DNA from: Tubiluchus corallicola
Lineage: Eukaryota; Priapulida; Priapulimorpha; Priapulimorphida; Tubiluchidae
DNA: 24,933 nucleotides
Direction of reading: 5' to 3'
Assembly (NCBI GenBank): GCA_030141605.1
Contig: JAQGDQ010001802.1
Coordinates: 1 to 24,933, forward strand
Shown: one piece after another, positions 10,830-20,782 of the stretch
How the letters are laid out: every line of letters starts with the position of its first letter
How positions within the stretch are numbered: position 1 is the stretch's first letter
Position numbers and translations under genes: made by a program
Notes under the pieces: model-generated
What the model was told of the DNA's origin: nothing
The model's database searches: none
What the model saw: the letters and a program-made list of their open reading frames with translations, nothing else

Positions 10830-13800
10830 GTACTTTACACGGCTGACAGAGGCTGGCAGAAACAGGTAGATAGAAGTGTAGAAATCTTCAAAAGTGCTTT
10901 ACACGGCTGGCAGAAACAGACAGATAGAAGTATAGAAATCTTCAAAAGTAATTTACACGGCTGGCAGAAACAGATAGATAGAAGTACAGAGATCTTCAAA
11001 AGTACTTTACACGGCTGACAGAAACAGACAGATTGAAGTATAGAAATCTTCAAAAGTAATTTACACGGCTGGCAGAAACAGACAGTAGAAGTATAGAAAT
11101 CTTCAAAAGTAATTTACACGGCTGGCAGAAACAGATAGATAGAAGTACAGAGATCTTCAAAAGTACTTTACACGGCTGACAGAAACAGACAGATTGAAGT
11201 ATAGAAATCTTCAAAAGTAATTTACACGGCTGGCAGAAACAGACAGATAGAAGTATAGAAATCTTCAAAAGTAATTTACACGGCTGACAGAAACAGACAG
11301 ATAGAAGTATAGAAATCTTCAAAAGTAATTTACACGGCTGGCAGAAACAGATAGATAGAAGTATAGAAATCTTCAAAAGTACTTTACACGGCTGGCAGAA
11401 ACAGATAGATAGAAGTACAGAGATCTTCAAAAGTACTTTACACGACTGACAGAAACAGATAGATAGAAGTATAGAAATCTTCAAAAGTACTTTACACGGC
11501 TGGCAGAAACAGACAGATAGAAGTACAGAGATCTTCAAAAGTACTTTACACGACTGACAGAAACAGATAGATAGAAGTATAGAAATCTTCAAAAGTACTT
11601 TACACGGCTGGCAGAAACAGATAGATAGAAGTACAGAGATCTTCAAAAGTACTTTACACGACTGACAGAAACAGATAGATAGAAGTATAGAAATCTTCAA
11701 AAGTACTTTACACGGCTGGCAGAAACAGATAGATAGAAGTACAGAGATCTTCAAAAGTACTTTACACGACTGACAGAAACAGATAGATAGAAGTATAGAA
11801 ATCTTCAAAAGTACTTTACACGGCTGGCAGAAACAGATAGATAGAAGACAGAATCTTCAAAAGTACTTTACACGACTGACAGAAACAGATAGATAGAAGA
11901 TAGAAATCTTCAAAAGTACTTTACACGGCTGGCAGAAACAGATAGATAGAAGTACAGAGATCTTCAAAAGTACTTTACACGACTGACAGAAACAGATAGA
12001 TAGAAGTATAGAAATCTTCAAACGTACTTTACACGGCTGGCAGAAACAGATAGATAGAAGTACAGAGATCTTCAAAAGTACTTTACACGACTGACAGAAA
12101 CAGATAGATAGAAGTATAGAAATCTTCAAAAGTACTTTACACGGCTGGCAGAAACAGACAGATAGAAGCATAGAAATCTTCAAAAGTACTTTACACGGCT
12201 GGCAGAAACAGATAGATAGAAGCATAGAAATCTTCAAAAGTAATTTACACGCTGGCAAAACAAAAAAACAAAAACCAAAACCCAAAACAAAAACAACCAA
12301 AAACACACACACAAACAAAAAAACAAAAACCAAAACACACCCAACAAAAAACAAAACAAAACCGACTGACAGAAACAGATAGATAGAAGCATAGAAATCT
12401 TCAAAAGTACTTTACACGGCTGGCAGAAACAGATAGATAGAAGCATAGAAATCTTCAAAAGTAATTTACACGGCTGGCAGAAACAGATAGATAGAAGCAT
12501 AGAAATCTTCAAAAGTACTTTACACGGCTGGCAGAAACAGATAGATAGAAGTACAGAGATCTTCAAAAGTACTTTACACGACTGACAGAAACAGATAGGA
12601 AGTATAGAAATCTTCAAAAGTACTTTACACGGCTGGCAGAAACAGAGAGATAGAAGCATAGAAATCTTCAAAAGTACTTTACACGGCTGGCAGAAACAGA
12701 TAGATAGAAGCATAGAAATCTTCAAAAGTACTTTACACGGCTGGCAGAAACAGATAGATAGAAGTATAGAAATCTTCAAAAGTGCTTTACACGGCTGGCA
12801 GAAACAGATAGATAGAAGTATAGAAATCTTCAAAAGTAATTTACATGGCTGGCAGAAACAGATAGATAGAAGTACAGAGACCAAAAACACACCCAAAACA
12901 AAGAAGTATAGAAATCTTCAAAAGTACTTTACACGCTGGCAGAAACAGACAGATAGAAGTATAGAAATCTTCAAAAGTAATTTACACGGCTGGCAGAAAC
13001 AGATAGATAGAAGTACAGAGATCTTCAAAAGTACTTTACACGACTGACAGAAACAGATAGGAAGTATAGAAATCTTCAAAAGTACTTTACACGGCTGGCA
13101 GAAACAGACAGATAGAAGTATAGAAATCTTCAAAAGTAATTTACACGGCTGGCAGAAACAGATAGATAGAAGCATAGAAATCTTCAAAAGTACTTTACAC
13201 GGCTGGCAGAAACAGATAGATAGAAGTACAGAGATCTTCAAAAGTGCTTTACACGGCTGGCAGAAACAGATAGATAGAAGCATAGAAATATTCAAAAGTA
13301 CTTTACACGGCTGGCAGAAACAGATAGATAGAAGCATAGAAATCTTCAAAAGTAATTTACATGGCTGGCAGAAACAGATAGATAGAAGTACAGAGATCTT
13401 CAAAAGTACTTTACACGGCTGGCAGAAACAGATAGATAGAAGCACAGAAATCTTCAAAAGTAATTTACACGGCTGGCAGAAACAGATAGATAGAAGCATA
13501 GAAATCTTCAAAAGTAATTTACATGGCTGGCAGAAACAGATAGATAGAAGTACAGAGATCTTCAAAAGTACTTTACACGGCTGGCAGAAACAGATAGATA
13601 GAAGCATAGAAATCTTCAAAAGTAATTTACACGGCTGGCAGAAACAGATAGATAGAAGCATAGAAATCTTCAAAAGTAATTTACACGGCTGGCAGAAACA
13701 GATAGATAGAAGCATAGAAATATTCAAAAGTACTTTACACGGCTGGCAGAAACAGATAGGAAGAAGTATAGAAATCTTCAAAAGTGCTTTACACAGCTGG
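10830..13800. repeat. Minisatellite, 54-bp unit, about 55 copies
   Basis: The unit contains ATCTTCAAAAGTACTTTACA, CGGCTGGCAGAAACAGATAG and ATAGAAGTATAGA. Because 54 is a multiple of three, the minus (host-sense) strand keeps long open frames that encode an 18-residue Cys-rich repeat (KISILLSICFCQPCKVLL), the longest 287 codons at 13781-12918. Substitutions look random, frameshifts break the frame repeatedly, and no splice sites join it to exons, so it is probably intronic satellite. Two A/C-only stretches interrupt it. It fills most of intron 2. Confidence 0.95.
12256..12363. repeat. A/C-only low-complexity block inside the 54-bp array
   Basis: 108 bases without a single G or T, made of runs such as CAAAACAAAAAAACAAAAAC. 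It abruptly interrupts a unit after GCTGGC and returns to the array at GACTGAC. A short similar piece lies at 12880-12900. Confidence 0.85.
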
Positions 13801-14434
13801 CGGGGCGTAACCAGGTTTTACAGTTAGGTTGAGCAAGCATATAAAAAAGGCATCTTGACACATACCAAACAATTTTCAAAGCACTGCTTATACATTTTAC
13901 TTTTTTAATTTTGTGTTTAAAACGAACACACAAGGAAGAAACAGTTTTAAAGGAAGTACATTATTTTGTATTTAGCACAAGAAACACAACAAAAAGTCTT
14001 ACACTAAGCTCGTAAATCTCAAAACACAGCAAAAACACGTGTGTTATTTAATAATTTTAAATTTAAATGCAATTGAAATCAAAATGAAGCATTGTGAAAG
14101 GGCACCAGTTTTGAAAAATGTGCCCAGGGGGAAAACTTGCCCCCCCCCTCCTTGTCCCCCCCCCCTATTAGCTGCACCAGTGACGTCAGGTAAACCTAAA
14201 TCAAACACTTATTGGTTATTAAAATTTTCATGCCTACAACACGATTTACTAGGCAACGGACAAGAATTCACGAAAACAGTCTGTATGCTAGCAATGTGGA
14301 TCTTTGATTAGCACACTTAAGAATCATTACAGCATGTTTCAGGATAGAAATATTGAAATATTACTAGCATCAAACTAAAATTGTTCACTAATGAAAAAAA
14401 TTGTTCAGTAGAAGTTAAAATGTCTGAAACTCAC
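13801..14434. other. Intron 2 sequence, with a C-rich tract
   Basis: Mostly AT-rich. A C-run region at about 14140-14165 gives two G-tracts of eight or more on the minus strand. No coding support for the short frames that cross it. Confidence 0.4.
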
Positions 14435-14543
14435 ATGTTGGCAGCTTCAGGGTCCCGAGACCCTATCTTACTGCTGATTGGCTGCTTTTGTTGTTGTTGA
14501 CTAGGATGCGGCGTTTCATCCCTGAGGAAAAAATTGCGATCAC
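14435..14543 (-). CDS. PTPN13: Exon 2 of PTPN13/FRMPD2-like gene (Gln-rich linker)
   Basis: The acceptor is CTTTCAG before 14543 and the donor CAT/GTGAGT follows 14435. The exon is 109 nt, enters in phase 1 and leaves in phase 2. It encodes Gly-Asp-Arg-Asn-Phe-Phe, then a polar stretch with four consecutive Gln and the motif GSRDPEAAN. No domain is recognised; composition suggests disorder. Both splice sites are strong and the phase at each end fits its neighbours, which is the main support. Confidence 0.7.
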
Positions 14544-14632
14544 CTGAAAGGGATAAAACTAGGATTAGATGATGGCGTTGATGATGACCACAATCGCAAA
14601 AAAATGTCACATTTGTTGCTTGCTGGAACTAC

Positions 14633-16947
14633 AGACAAGCAGAGAACACAATAAACAATCTTACAGCATTAATGACTGCTGCTACTTTGACTCAATAAAT
14701 ACATTTCTGGTTAAGTACATCTAGAGCCCCTGCATACTGTACCAGCAGACAACACAATAAACAACCTTACACCATTACTGATCGCTACTTTGACTCAATA
14801 AATACATTACTGGTTAAGAACATCTAGAGCCCCTGCACACTGTACCAGCAGACAACACAATAAACAACCTTACACCATTACTGATCGCTACTTTGACTCA
14901 ATAAACACATTACTGGTTAAGAACATCTAGAGCCCCTGCACACTGTACCAGCAGACAACACAATAAACAACCTTACACCATTACTGATTGCTACTTTGAC
15001 TCAATAAACACATTACTGGTTAAGAACATCTAGAGCCCCTGAATACTGTACCAGCAGACAACACAATAAACAACCTTACACCATTACTGATCGCTACTTT
15101 GACTCAATAAACACATTACTGGTTAAGAACATCAAGAGCCTCTGCATACTGTACCAGCAGACAAGACAATAAACAACCTTACACCATTACTGATCGCTAC
15201 TTTGACTCAATAAACACATTACTGGTTAAGAACATCTAGAGCCCCTGCACACTGTACCAGCAGACAACACAATAAACAACCTTACACCATTACTGATTGC
15301 TACTTTGACTCAATAAACACATTACTGGTTAAGAACATCTAGAGCCCCTGAATACTGTACCAGCAGACAACACAATAAACAACCTTACACCATTACTGGT
15401 CGCTACTTTGACTCAATAAACACATTACTGGTTAAGAACATCAAGAGCCTCTGCATACTGTACCAGCAGACAAGACAATAAACAACCTTACACCATTACT
15501 GATCGCTACTTTGACTCAATAAACACACTACTGCTTAAGAACATCTAGAGCCCCTGCACACTGTACCAGCAGACAACACAATAAACAACTTTACACCATT
15601 ACTGATCGCTACTTTGACTCAATAAACACATTACTGGTTAAGAACATCAAGAGCCTCTGCATACTGTACCAGCAGACAACACAATAAACAACCTTACACC
15701 ATTACTGATCGCTACTTTGACTCAATAAACACATTACTGGTTAAGAACATCTAGAACCCCTGCACACTGTACCAGCAAACAACACAATAAACAACCTTAC
15801 ACCATTACTGATTGCTACTTTGACTCAATAAACACATTACTGGTTAAGAACATCTAGAGCCCCTGAATACTGTACCAGCAGACAACACAATAAACAACCT
15901 TACACCATTACTGATCGCTACTTTGACTCAATAAACACATTACTGGTTAAGAACATCAAGAGCCTCTGCATACTGTACCAGCAGACAAGACAATAAACAA
16001 CCTTACACCATTACTGATCGCTACTTTGACTCAATAAACACACTACTGCTTAAGAACATCTAGAGCCCCTGCATACTGTACCAGCAGACAACACAATAAA
16101 CAACCTTACAGCATTACTGATCGCTACTTTGACTCAATAAACACATTACTGCTTAAGAACATCTAGAGCCCCTGCACACTGTACCAGCAGACAACACAAT
16201 AAACAACCTTACAGCATTACTGGTCGCTACTTTGACTCAATAAACACACTACTGCTTAAGAACATCTAGAGCCCCTGCATACTGTACCAGCAGACAACAC
16301 AATAAACAACCTTACACCATTACTGATCGCTACTTTGACTCAATAAACACACTACTGCTTAAGAACATCTAGAGCCCCTACATACTGTACCAGCAGACAA
16401 CACAATAAACAACCTTACACCATTGCTGATCGCTACTTTGACTCAATAAACACACTACTGCTTAAGAACATCTAGAGCCCCTGCACACTGTACCAGCAGA
16501 CAACACAATAAACAACCTTACACCATTACTGGTCGCTACTTTGACTCAATAAACACACTACTGCTTAAGAACATCTAGAGCCTCTGCATACTGTACCAGC
16601 AGACAACACAATAAACAACCTTACACCATTACTGATCGCTACTTTGACTCAATAAACACACTACTGCTTAAGAACATCTAGAGCCCCTACATGCTGTACC
16701 AGCAGACAACACAGTAAACAATCGCACAGCATTACTGATCGCTACTTTAACTCAATAAACACACTACTGCTTAAGAACATCTAGAGCCCCTGCATACTGT
16801 ACCAGCAGACAACACAATAAACAACCTTACACCATTACTGGTCGCTACTTTAACTCAATAAACACACTACTGCTTAAGAACATCTAGAGCCCCTGCATAC
16901 TGTACCAGCAGACAACACAATAAACAATCGCACAGCGTTACTGACCC
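14633..16947. repeat. Minisatellite, 103-bp unit, about 22 copies
   Basis: The unit contains CTACTTTGACTCAATAAACA, ACATCTAGAGCCCCTGCATA and CTGTACCAGCAGACAACACA. Variants such as CATCAAGAGCCTCTGC and CCTGAATACTG recur at fixed intervals, showing multi-unit duplication. It lies in intron 1, close to exon 2. Confidence 0.95.
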
Positions 16948-17386
16948 CTTAAGCTTTCATTTTCAATGTTGAACAGTCGGCTACCTAACGCCACGCCACA
17001 CCTGCAATCAACGCACTATACACTAGACGCTGTTACTACGTATAATCACTGGGACAGGTGATTTCTAGTTACCTGCCCAATCAAAGAACATCAAGTTCAA
17101 AATCAATCAGTGCAAAAACTAACTAAAAACTGGGAAATTGAAATTTTCAGTTGTTTATATTTCAATTATTCAGTATTAAATCACCTTTCCCATCTCAAGT
17201 TTCTTTGAAAAAATTCTCAAAAATACCTCAGTACTTGTGATGAAAAAACAGGCAAAACTGTTTCTAGTTCTTGACTTATTAATCTTTCAAAGCAATTGTG
17301 CACCTTCTTACTCACGATTGTAAGATTTATGTTTTCAGCATGTTTTGAGCTTCCGTATCTTTAAAAATAAATGTTAGGTATAGCCT
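16948..17386. other. Intron 1 unique sequence
   Basis: AT-rich, no feature recognised between the 103-bp and 43-bp arrays. Confidence 0.4.
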
Positions 17387-17803
17387 AAAAAGTGCATTAC
17401 GGGTAAACTGCACCTGATATATAGAGCTATAAAAGTGCATTACAGGTGAACTGCATCTGATATATAGAGCTATAAAAGTGCATTACGGGTAAACTGCACC
17501 TGATATATAGAGCTATAAAAGTGCATTACGGGTAAACTGCACCTGATATATAGAGCTATAAAAGTGCATTACAGGTGAACTGCATCTGATATATAGAGCT
17601 ATAAAAGTGCATTACAGGTAAACTGCACCTGATATATAGAGCTATAAAAGTGCATTACAGGTGAACTGCATCTGATATATAGAGCTATAAAAGTGCATTA
17701 CAGGTAAACTGCACCTGATATATAGAGCTATAAAAGTGCATTACAGGTAAACTGCACCTGATATATAGCGCTATAAAAGTGCATTACAAGTAAACTGCAC
17801 CTG
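17387..17803. repeat. Minisatellite, 43-bp unit, about 9.7 copies
   Basis: The unit contains AAAAGTGCATTACGGGTAAA and CTGCACCTGATATATAGAGC. Two variants (GGTAAACTGCACC and GGTGAACTGCATC) partly alternate. It lies in intron 1, 150 bp outside the left arm of the large inverted repeat. Confidence 0.95.
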
Positions 17804-18114
17804 AATTTCATGACAGAGGTGTCACAATACTTCCATCTTACTTGCTTTTTTTAGAAATACCTTTTTGAAAACTCAAATTCTGTCGTCGGAGACAATCAGT
17901 TTGGTATGAGTCAAGTAAATAAATTATTCCGTATGACTTCAGTTATCGGTATGTTACGTTTTATCACAAATTTGTTCATAACTACGCCCTGCGACATCAG
18001 CTTTATGTACTTAATATGAATATGACTAGCTATATGCACACAAGTGAGCATTGTTTGCACCACTTCACAAATTTACAAATTAGGGATTCAACTCTCAGCG
18101 GACGGCAGTTTAAT

Positions 18115-18500
18115 CAGGGTTCTCACAGAATTTTAAAATAAATTTCCCTGACTTTTCCACGACCAAATATTGATTTTCCTTGAGCAAAATAAGCAGAAAT
18201 TGCATTATCAGTAAACATATTCAAACATTTTTGTGTATGGACATTCATACATATACTGATATATAATGCTTCAGCCAATCATTATTTTTGAAACAGAAAT
18301 CAAAACTGGGAGGCTGTAATAGCAAAATTTTATTTGAACACGAATCCCTGAAAAATATGTTAGGAAAAAGATGAATTCGAGGTAATTATTTTTACATCCC
18401 TTTCCAATTTCCATCACTTTTTGGTCCATTTTCATCATCTTCCCTGACTTTCCAGGATAGCCCGTCTTTTCAAGGATTTTCCCCGACTGTGGGAACACTG
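18115..18500. mobile_element. hAT-like MITE in the left arm
   Basis: The ends are imperfect inverted repeats CAGGGTTCTCACAG (18115) and CAGTGTTCCCACAG (reading in from 18500), flanked by direct TTAAT on both sides (18110-18114 and 18501-18505). Subterminal CCCTGACTTTTCC-like motifs occur at both ends. A 5-bp duplication with CAG-type ends fits hAT-like or related families; the assignment is inferred. A 75-codon frame at 18498-18271 is part of the element and does not resemble a transposase. Confidence 0.6.
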
Positions 18501-18600
18501 TTAATGCACGCGGCTGCAGCGTGAGCTGAACCTAGCTCGTTATCAAGATAATCCTCTAAAATGAGGCACTAAACCAGCAGACGCCACGTTCGTAATATAT

Positions 18601-18690
18601 ATGGTGGACATCCTCCATGTACGACGTGAACAGGTGAAGCCTGAACTGGTTCTGCCGATGGTCCCCCATTCGACTACCAGTAAGGCCTAG
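18601..18690 (+). other. Short coding-like frame in the arm (mirrored at 22090-22001, minus)
   Basis: A 29-codon frame beginning MVDILHVRREQVKPELVLP, followed by a TAG. Its composition is protein-like but no family is recognised. It may be a retroelement fragment. The mirror copy is identical. Confidence 0.2.
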
Positions 18691-19611
18691 TGTTGCTTAA
18701 CTTTGTTGTTAAGCACACACTGTAACTAGTCAGCAATTCGTTTCGCCTCTCATTGCAAACTTAGTGTTATTTTATGTATAATCACAACTAAGAGTAATTT
18801 TAAAATCATATAAATAAATACACAAAAAGGTATGTACAGTTTTAGACTACTTATTAACGTGGACATTCATTACGTTTTAATAGAAATTATATAGTCCCAA
18901 AAGCTTCAGTAACTTCCACTGTTATCATCAGTGGTTCATACACCTACAATCAACAACAGTCGTATGTCTTTCTTATCAATTATATCATATCTGCTGTTTG
19001 AATAAACATTTTTGCATTATTATATTTAGTTTTAGTAATACTTTACAATTCTTTTGATGCTTGAGAACGGATTATTTGCTTTTACATTATTTCTTATGGG
19101 AATAAATGATTCTGTAGTCAAATAAATCAAATAAACACTTTTTAGGAACGAATTATGGTTGAAAACATAGGTACTGTATTTCATTTCTATTTTTAGGAAA
19201 AAGTATTTATGATGAACGGGTGAAATTTTGTGTAATAAAATTTGTATACAGCTTTTGTATGTCAGTAAATCTGTACAGAGAACTGGTTCACCCAGTCGAA
19301 TGCTTCTCCAAAGGTAAATAAAATCTTCACACGTTGTATTTGCATGCTTCTATAAATATGCCAGTGTGAACTCTTTGCTACTGGACCACTTCATTCGATG
19401 AAAGGGGTGGGAACACAGTAAATAAAAGGAAATATCTACAGTGAATGACGACAATTAGTGAAAACTGAATTAGTGGACCAAAAAAGCTCAGAACAACACG
19501 GTGTTAATTTAATTTAATAACGTTCTCTATCACGAATTATCTTCACCAGTGCTGCTTCTTTATGAAATTTCCCACTAGCAGCTTTACGTCACATTTTGAA
19601 CTGGTATTAGC

Positions 19612-19885
19612 ACCAGACGGTATAGTCTAGTAGTAACGCGTCCACTTTCCGTCTAGGAAGTCGTGAGTTCGATACTGCAGCTGGATCACACCAAAGGCTT
19701 AAAAATGATACCCGCTGTTGCCTTGCCTGGCGCGTGATATTTAGGGTAAAAATGGGGCAATAATAGGGTTATATATGTGTAGTTTGTTATTTACAGTCGG
19801 CAAAAAGCTCTTTGAGCTTATGTTAATTATGTTAATACAAAAGCCAACTTTAAATAAAGATTATTATTATCATTATTAATATCCT
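19612..19885 (+). mobile_element. tRNA-derived SINE, copy 2 (inner edge of left arm)
   Basis: Head with A-box (TATAGTCTAGTAGTAA, 19621-19636) and B-box (GAGTTCGATAC), a body with ATTTAGGGTAAAAATGGGG, and an AAATAAAGATTATTATTATC tail. Same family as 2491-2765. It differs from copy 3 at many positions although the arm DNA next to it is identical. Confidence 0.85.
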
Positions 19886-20076
19886 TCTTATCTTCCCTGG
19901 ACAACTTTCTGAGAGGCATACAGACTCAAATATTTACCTTATCCAGACACTTCCTATAAAAGTTGTGCTGTATTTATTTTGTGGTCTTTCGTTAGTTCGT
20001 TTTCTCAAAAAATGTTTCTCGTGTTAGTCATTCACATTTTTGCCCCACATACAGCACCCGCTTTGGCAGTCCTCAG

Positions 20077-20095
20077 TGACGTCACGGTCACGTGA
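20077..20095. promoter_or_regulatory. CRE and palindromic E-box pair
   Basis: A full cAMP-response palindrome TGACGTCA (20077-20084) is followed after 3 bp by TCACGTGA (20088-20095). It lies about 100 bp into intron 1 from the putative first exon, in the inverted-repeat spacer. The sites are exact, but their function is inferred from general knowledge of these motifs. Confidence 0.35.
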
Positions 20096-20197
20096 TAACG
20101 CCATACAGCACACGCGATGTTTGCACGCATGATAATAACATGACATTTCTCCCAGGTTCATGACCAAGATCAGTAAATATAATCAAGCGACGCCTAC

Positions 20198-20228
20198 CTG
20201 GGCTCAACAAACGCTTCAGTAGCGTCAT
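20198..20228 (-). CDS. Putative first coding exon (MTLLKRLLSPG)
   Basis: A start codon at 20228 opens ten codons (MTLLKRLLSP) plus one base, followed by a donor of the form CAG/GTAGGC at 20197. Phase 1 matches the next exon, which supplies GT to complete a Gly codon. Reading upstream in frame there is a TGA about 30 nt before the ATG, so this ATG is the likely start if the exon begins upstream of it. The exon could instead be internal, entered through an AG near 20238 (TTTGCATAG), with KIND exons further right. The evidence is the in-frame ATG, a fair donor and the phase match; the exon is very short, so chance is possible. It lies in the spacer of the large inverted repeat. Confidence 0.45.
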
Positions 20229-20241
20229 TTTCCGAGCAGCT

Positions 20242-20249
20242 ATGCAAAT
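20242..20249 (+). promoter_or_regulatory. Octamer (POU) motif near the putative start codon
   Basis: ATGCAAAT, exact consensus, 13 bp upstream of the minus-strand ATG at 20228. Together with the CRE/E-box pair it suggests, weakly, a promoter region here. No clear TATA box at a suitable distance was identified. Confidence 0.25.
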
Positions 20250-20782
20250 TAATACTCAGTTCAGCTAAAAAACAGCAGACATGCTAGCAAATTCGATGCA
20301 AAGCTAAGCTGTCAAACTAACGAAGCACAGAACCGTAGTACCCAGGCGTACAATAATGTACAATTTTGCCCAGTGTACAATTTTAAACTTTAGTTTACTT
20401 TAGTTTAAAATAAAACTTTAGTTTACACTTACGCGAATTCAAATCTAAAAAGCACTTTAACAGGGTCACAGCATAACAAACCACAATGGTGAAAATGTGC
20501 AGTTTCACTACTAAACGAGACAAATCGCCCCTATGTTTACCAAGGAAATCAAAGTGACTATAAAATTAACGATATATAAACATGGCAGGAATTCAAGTAG
20601 CAATTCAGGCAATGAAAAATGTAACATAGGAGGTGAGCTAAACAGCATCAAGATGCTACAAGAAATAAAGTATTGAACTTAGAATTAAGATTGCCAGCAT
20701 TTGGCAATGTTTTGCAACAGTAAGCCGACAGATATAACCATCTGTGACAGGTGTGCTTAGCTTCACAAGTTAGGCAAAGGCT
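20250..20782. other. Upstream region of gene 1 inside the inverted-repeat spacer
   Basis: No exon is convincing. There is a local direct repeat of CTTTAGTTTA at about 20380-20430 and a short ATG frame (MAGIQVAIQAMKNVT) at 20581 that stops before a GTGAGC. A minus-strand TATATA lies at about 20570. Confidence 0.3.

Larger units (their letters stand above)
17952..19621. repeat. Large inverted repeat, left arm
   Basis: Position p here pairs with 40691 minus p on the other arm along the whole length, so there are no indels. Every stretch I compared was identical. Pairing ends outside at 17951/22740 and breaks inside at 19622/21069, within the SINE head. The arm holds a MITE (18115-18500) and AT-rich sequence. 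It lies in intron 1 of gene 1. The identity implies a recent duplication, ongoing gene conversion, or an assembly artefact. Confidence 0.95.
447..20228 (-). other. PTPN13: Gene model: 5' part of a PTPN13/FRMPD2-like FERM scaffold gene
   Basis: Six minus-strand exons with GT donors and AG acceptors join in one frame; exon lengths are 31, 109, 517, 75, 172 and 151 nt and junction phases 1, 2, 0, 0, 1. The product starts with a Ser/Pro/Thr-rich, probably disordered region (about residues 1-219). A GPEFV motif follows at about 223-227, and a FERM domain begins at about 254 and runs off the left edge within lobe F2. In PTPN13, a cytosolic, cortex-associated phosphatase, the order is KIND, linker, FERM, five PDZ domains, PTP; FRMPD2 lacks the PTP. 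The match to the linker/FERM junction is by eye from memory of human PTPN13. PTPN13 and FRMPD2 cannot be separated without the 3' exons. Introns are about 5.7, 3.8, 0.65, 7.3 and 1.35 kb, mostly filled by minisatellites and transposons. KIND is not seen here. Confidence 0.75.

Noticed and set aside
12918-13781. 287-codon minus-strand frame as a real gene
   Set aside because: The same array gives several such frames, broken by indels, and the open frame follows from the 54-bp period. Kept only as a finding.
14039-14311. 90-codon plus-strand frame
   Set aside because: It crosses the C-run, which gives its proline stretch, and lies antisense in intron 2. It is low complexity without splice sites.
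18271-18498. 75-codon frame present twice (also 22193-22420) as a conserved gene
   Set aside because: It lies inside the MITE and is duplicated only because the whole arm is. It shows no recognisable domain.
19612-19700. Functional tRNA genes at the A-box/B-box sequences
   Set aside because: The cloverleaf is not intact, and the head is followed by the same body and tail in three copies, which marks a SINE.
20581-20628. First exon of gene 2 at MAGIQVAIQAMKNVT
   Set aside because: The frame reaches a stop before the nearby GTGAGC donor, so it cannot join exon 22856 in frame.
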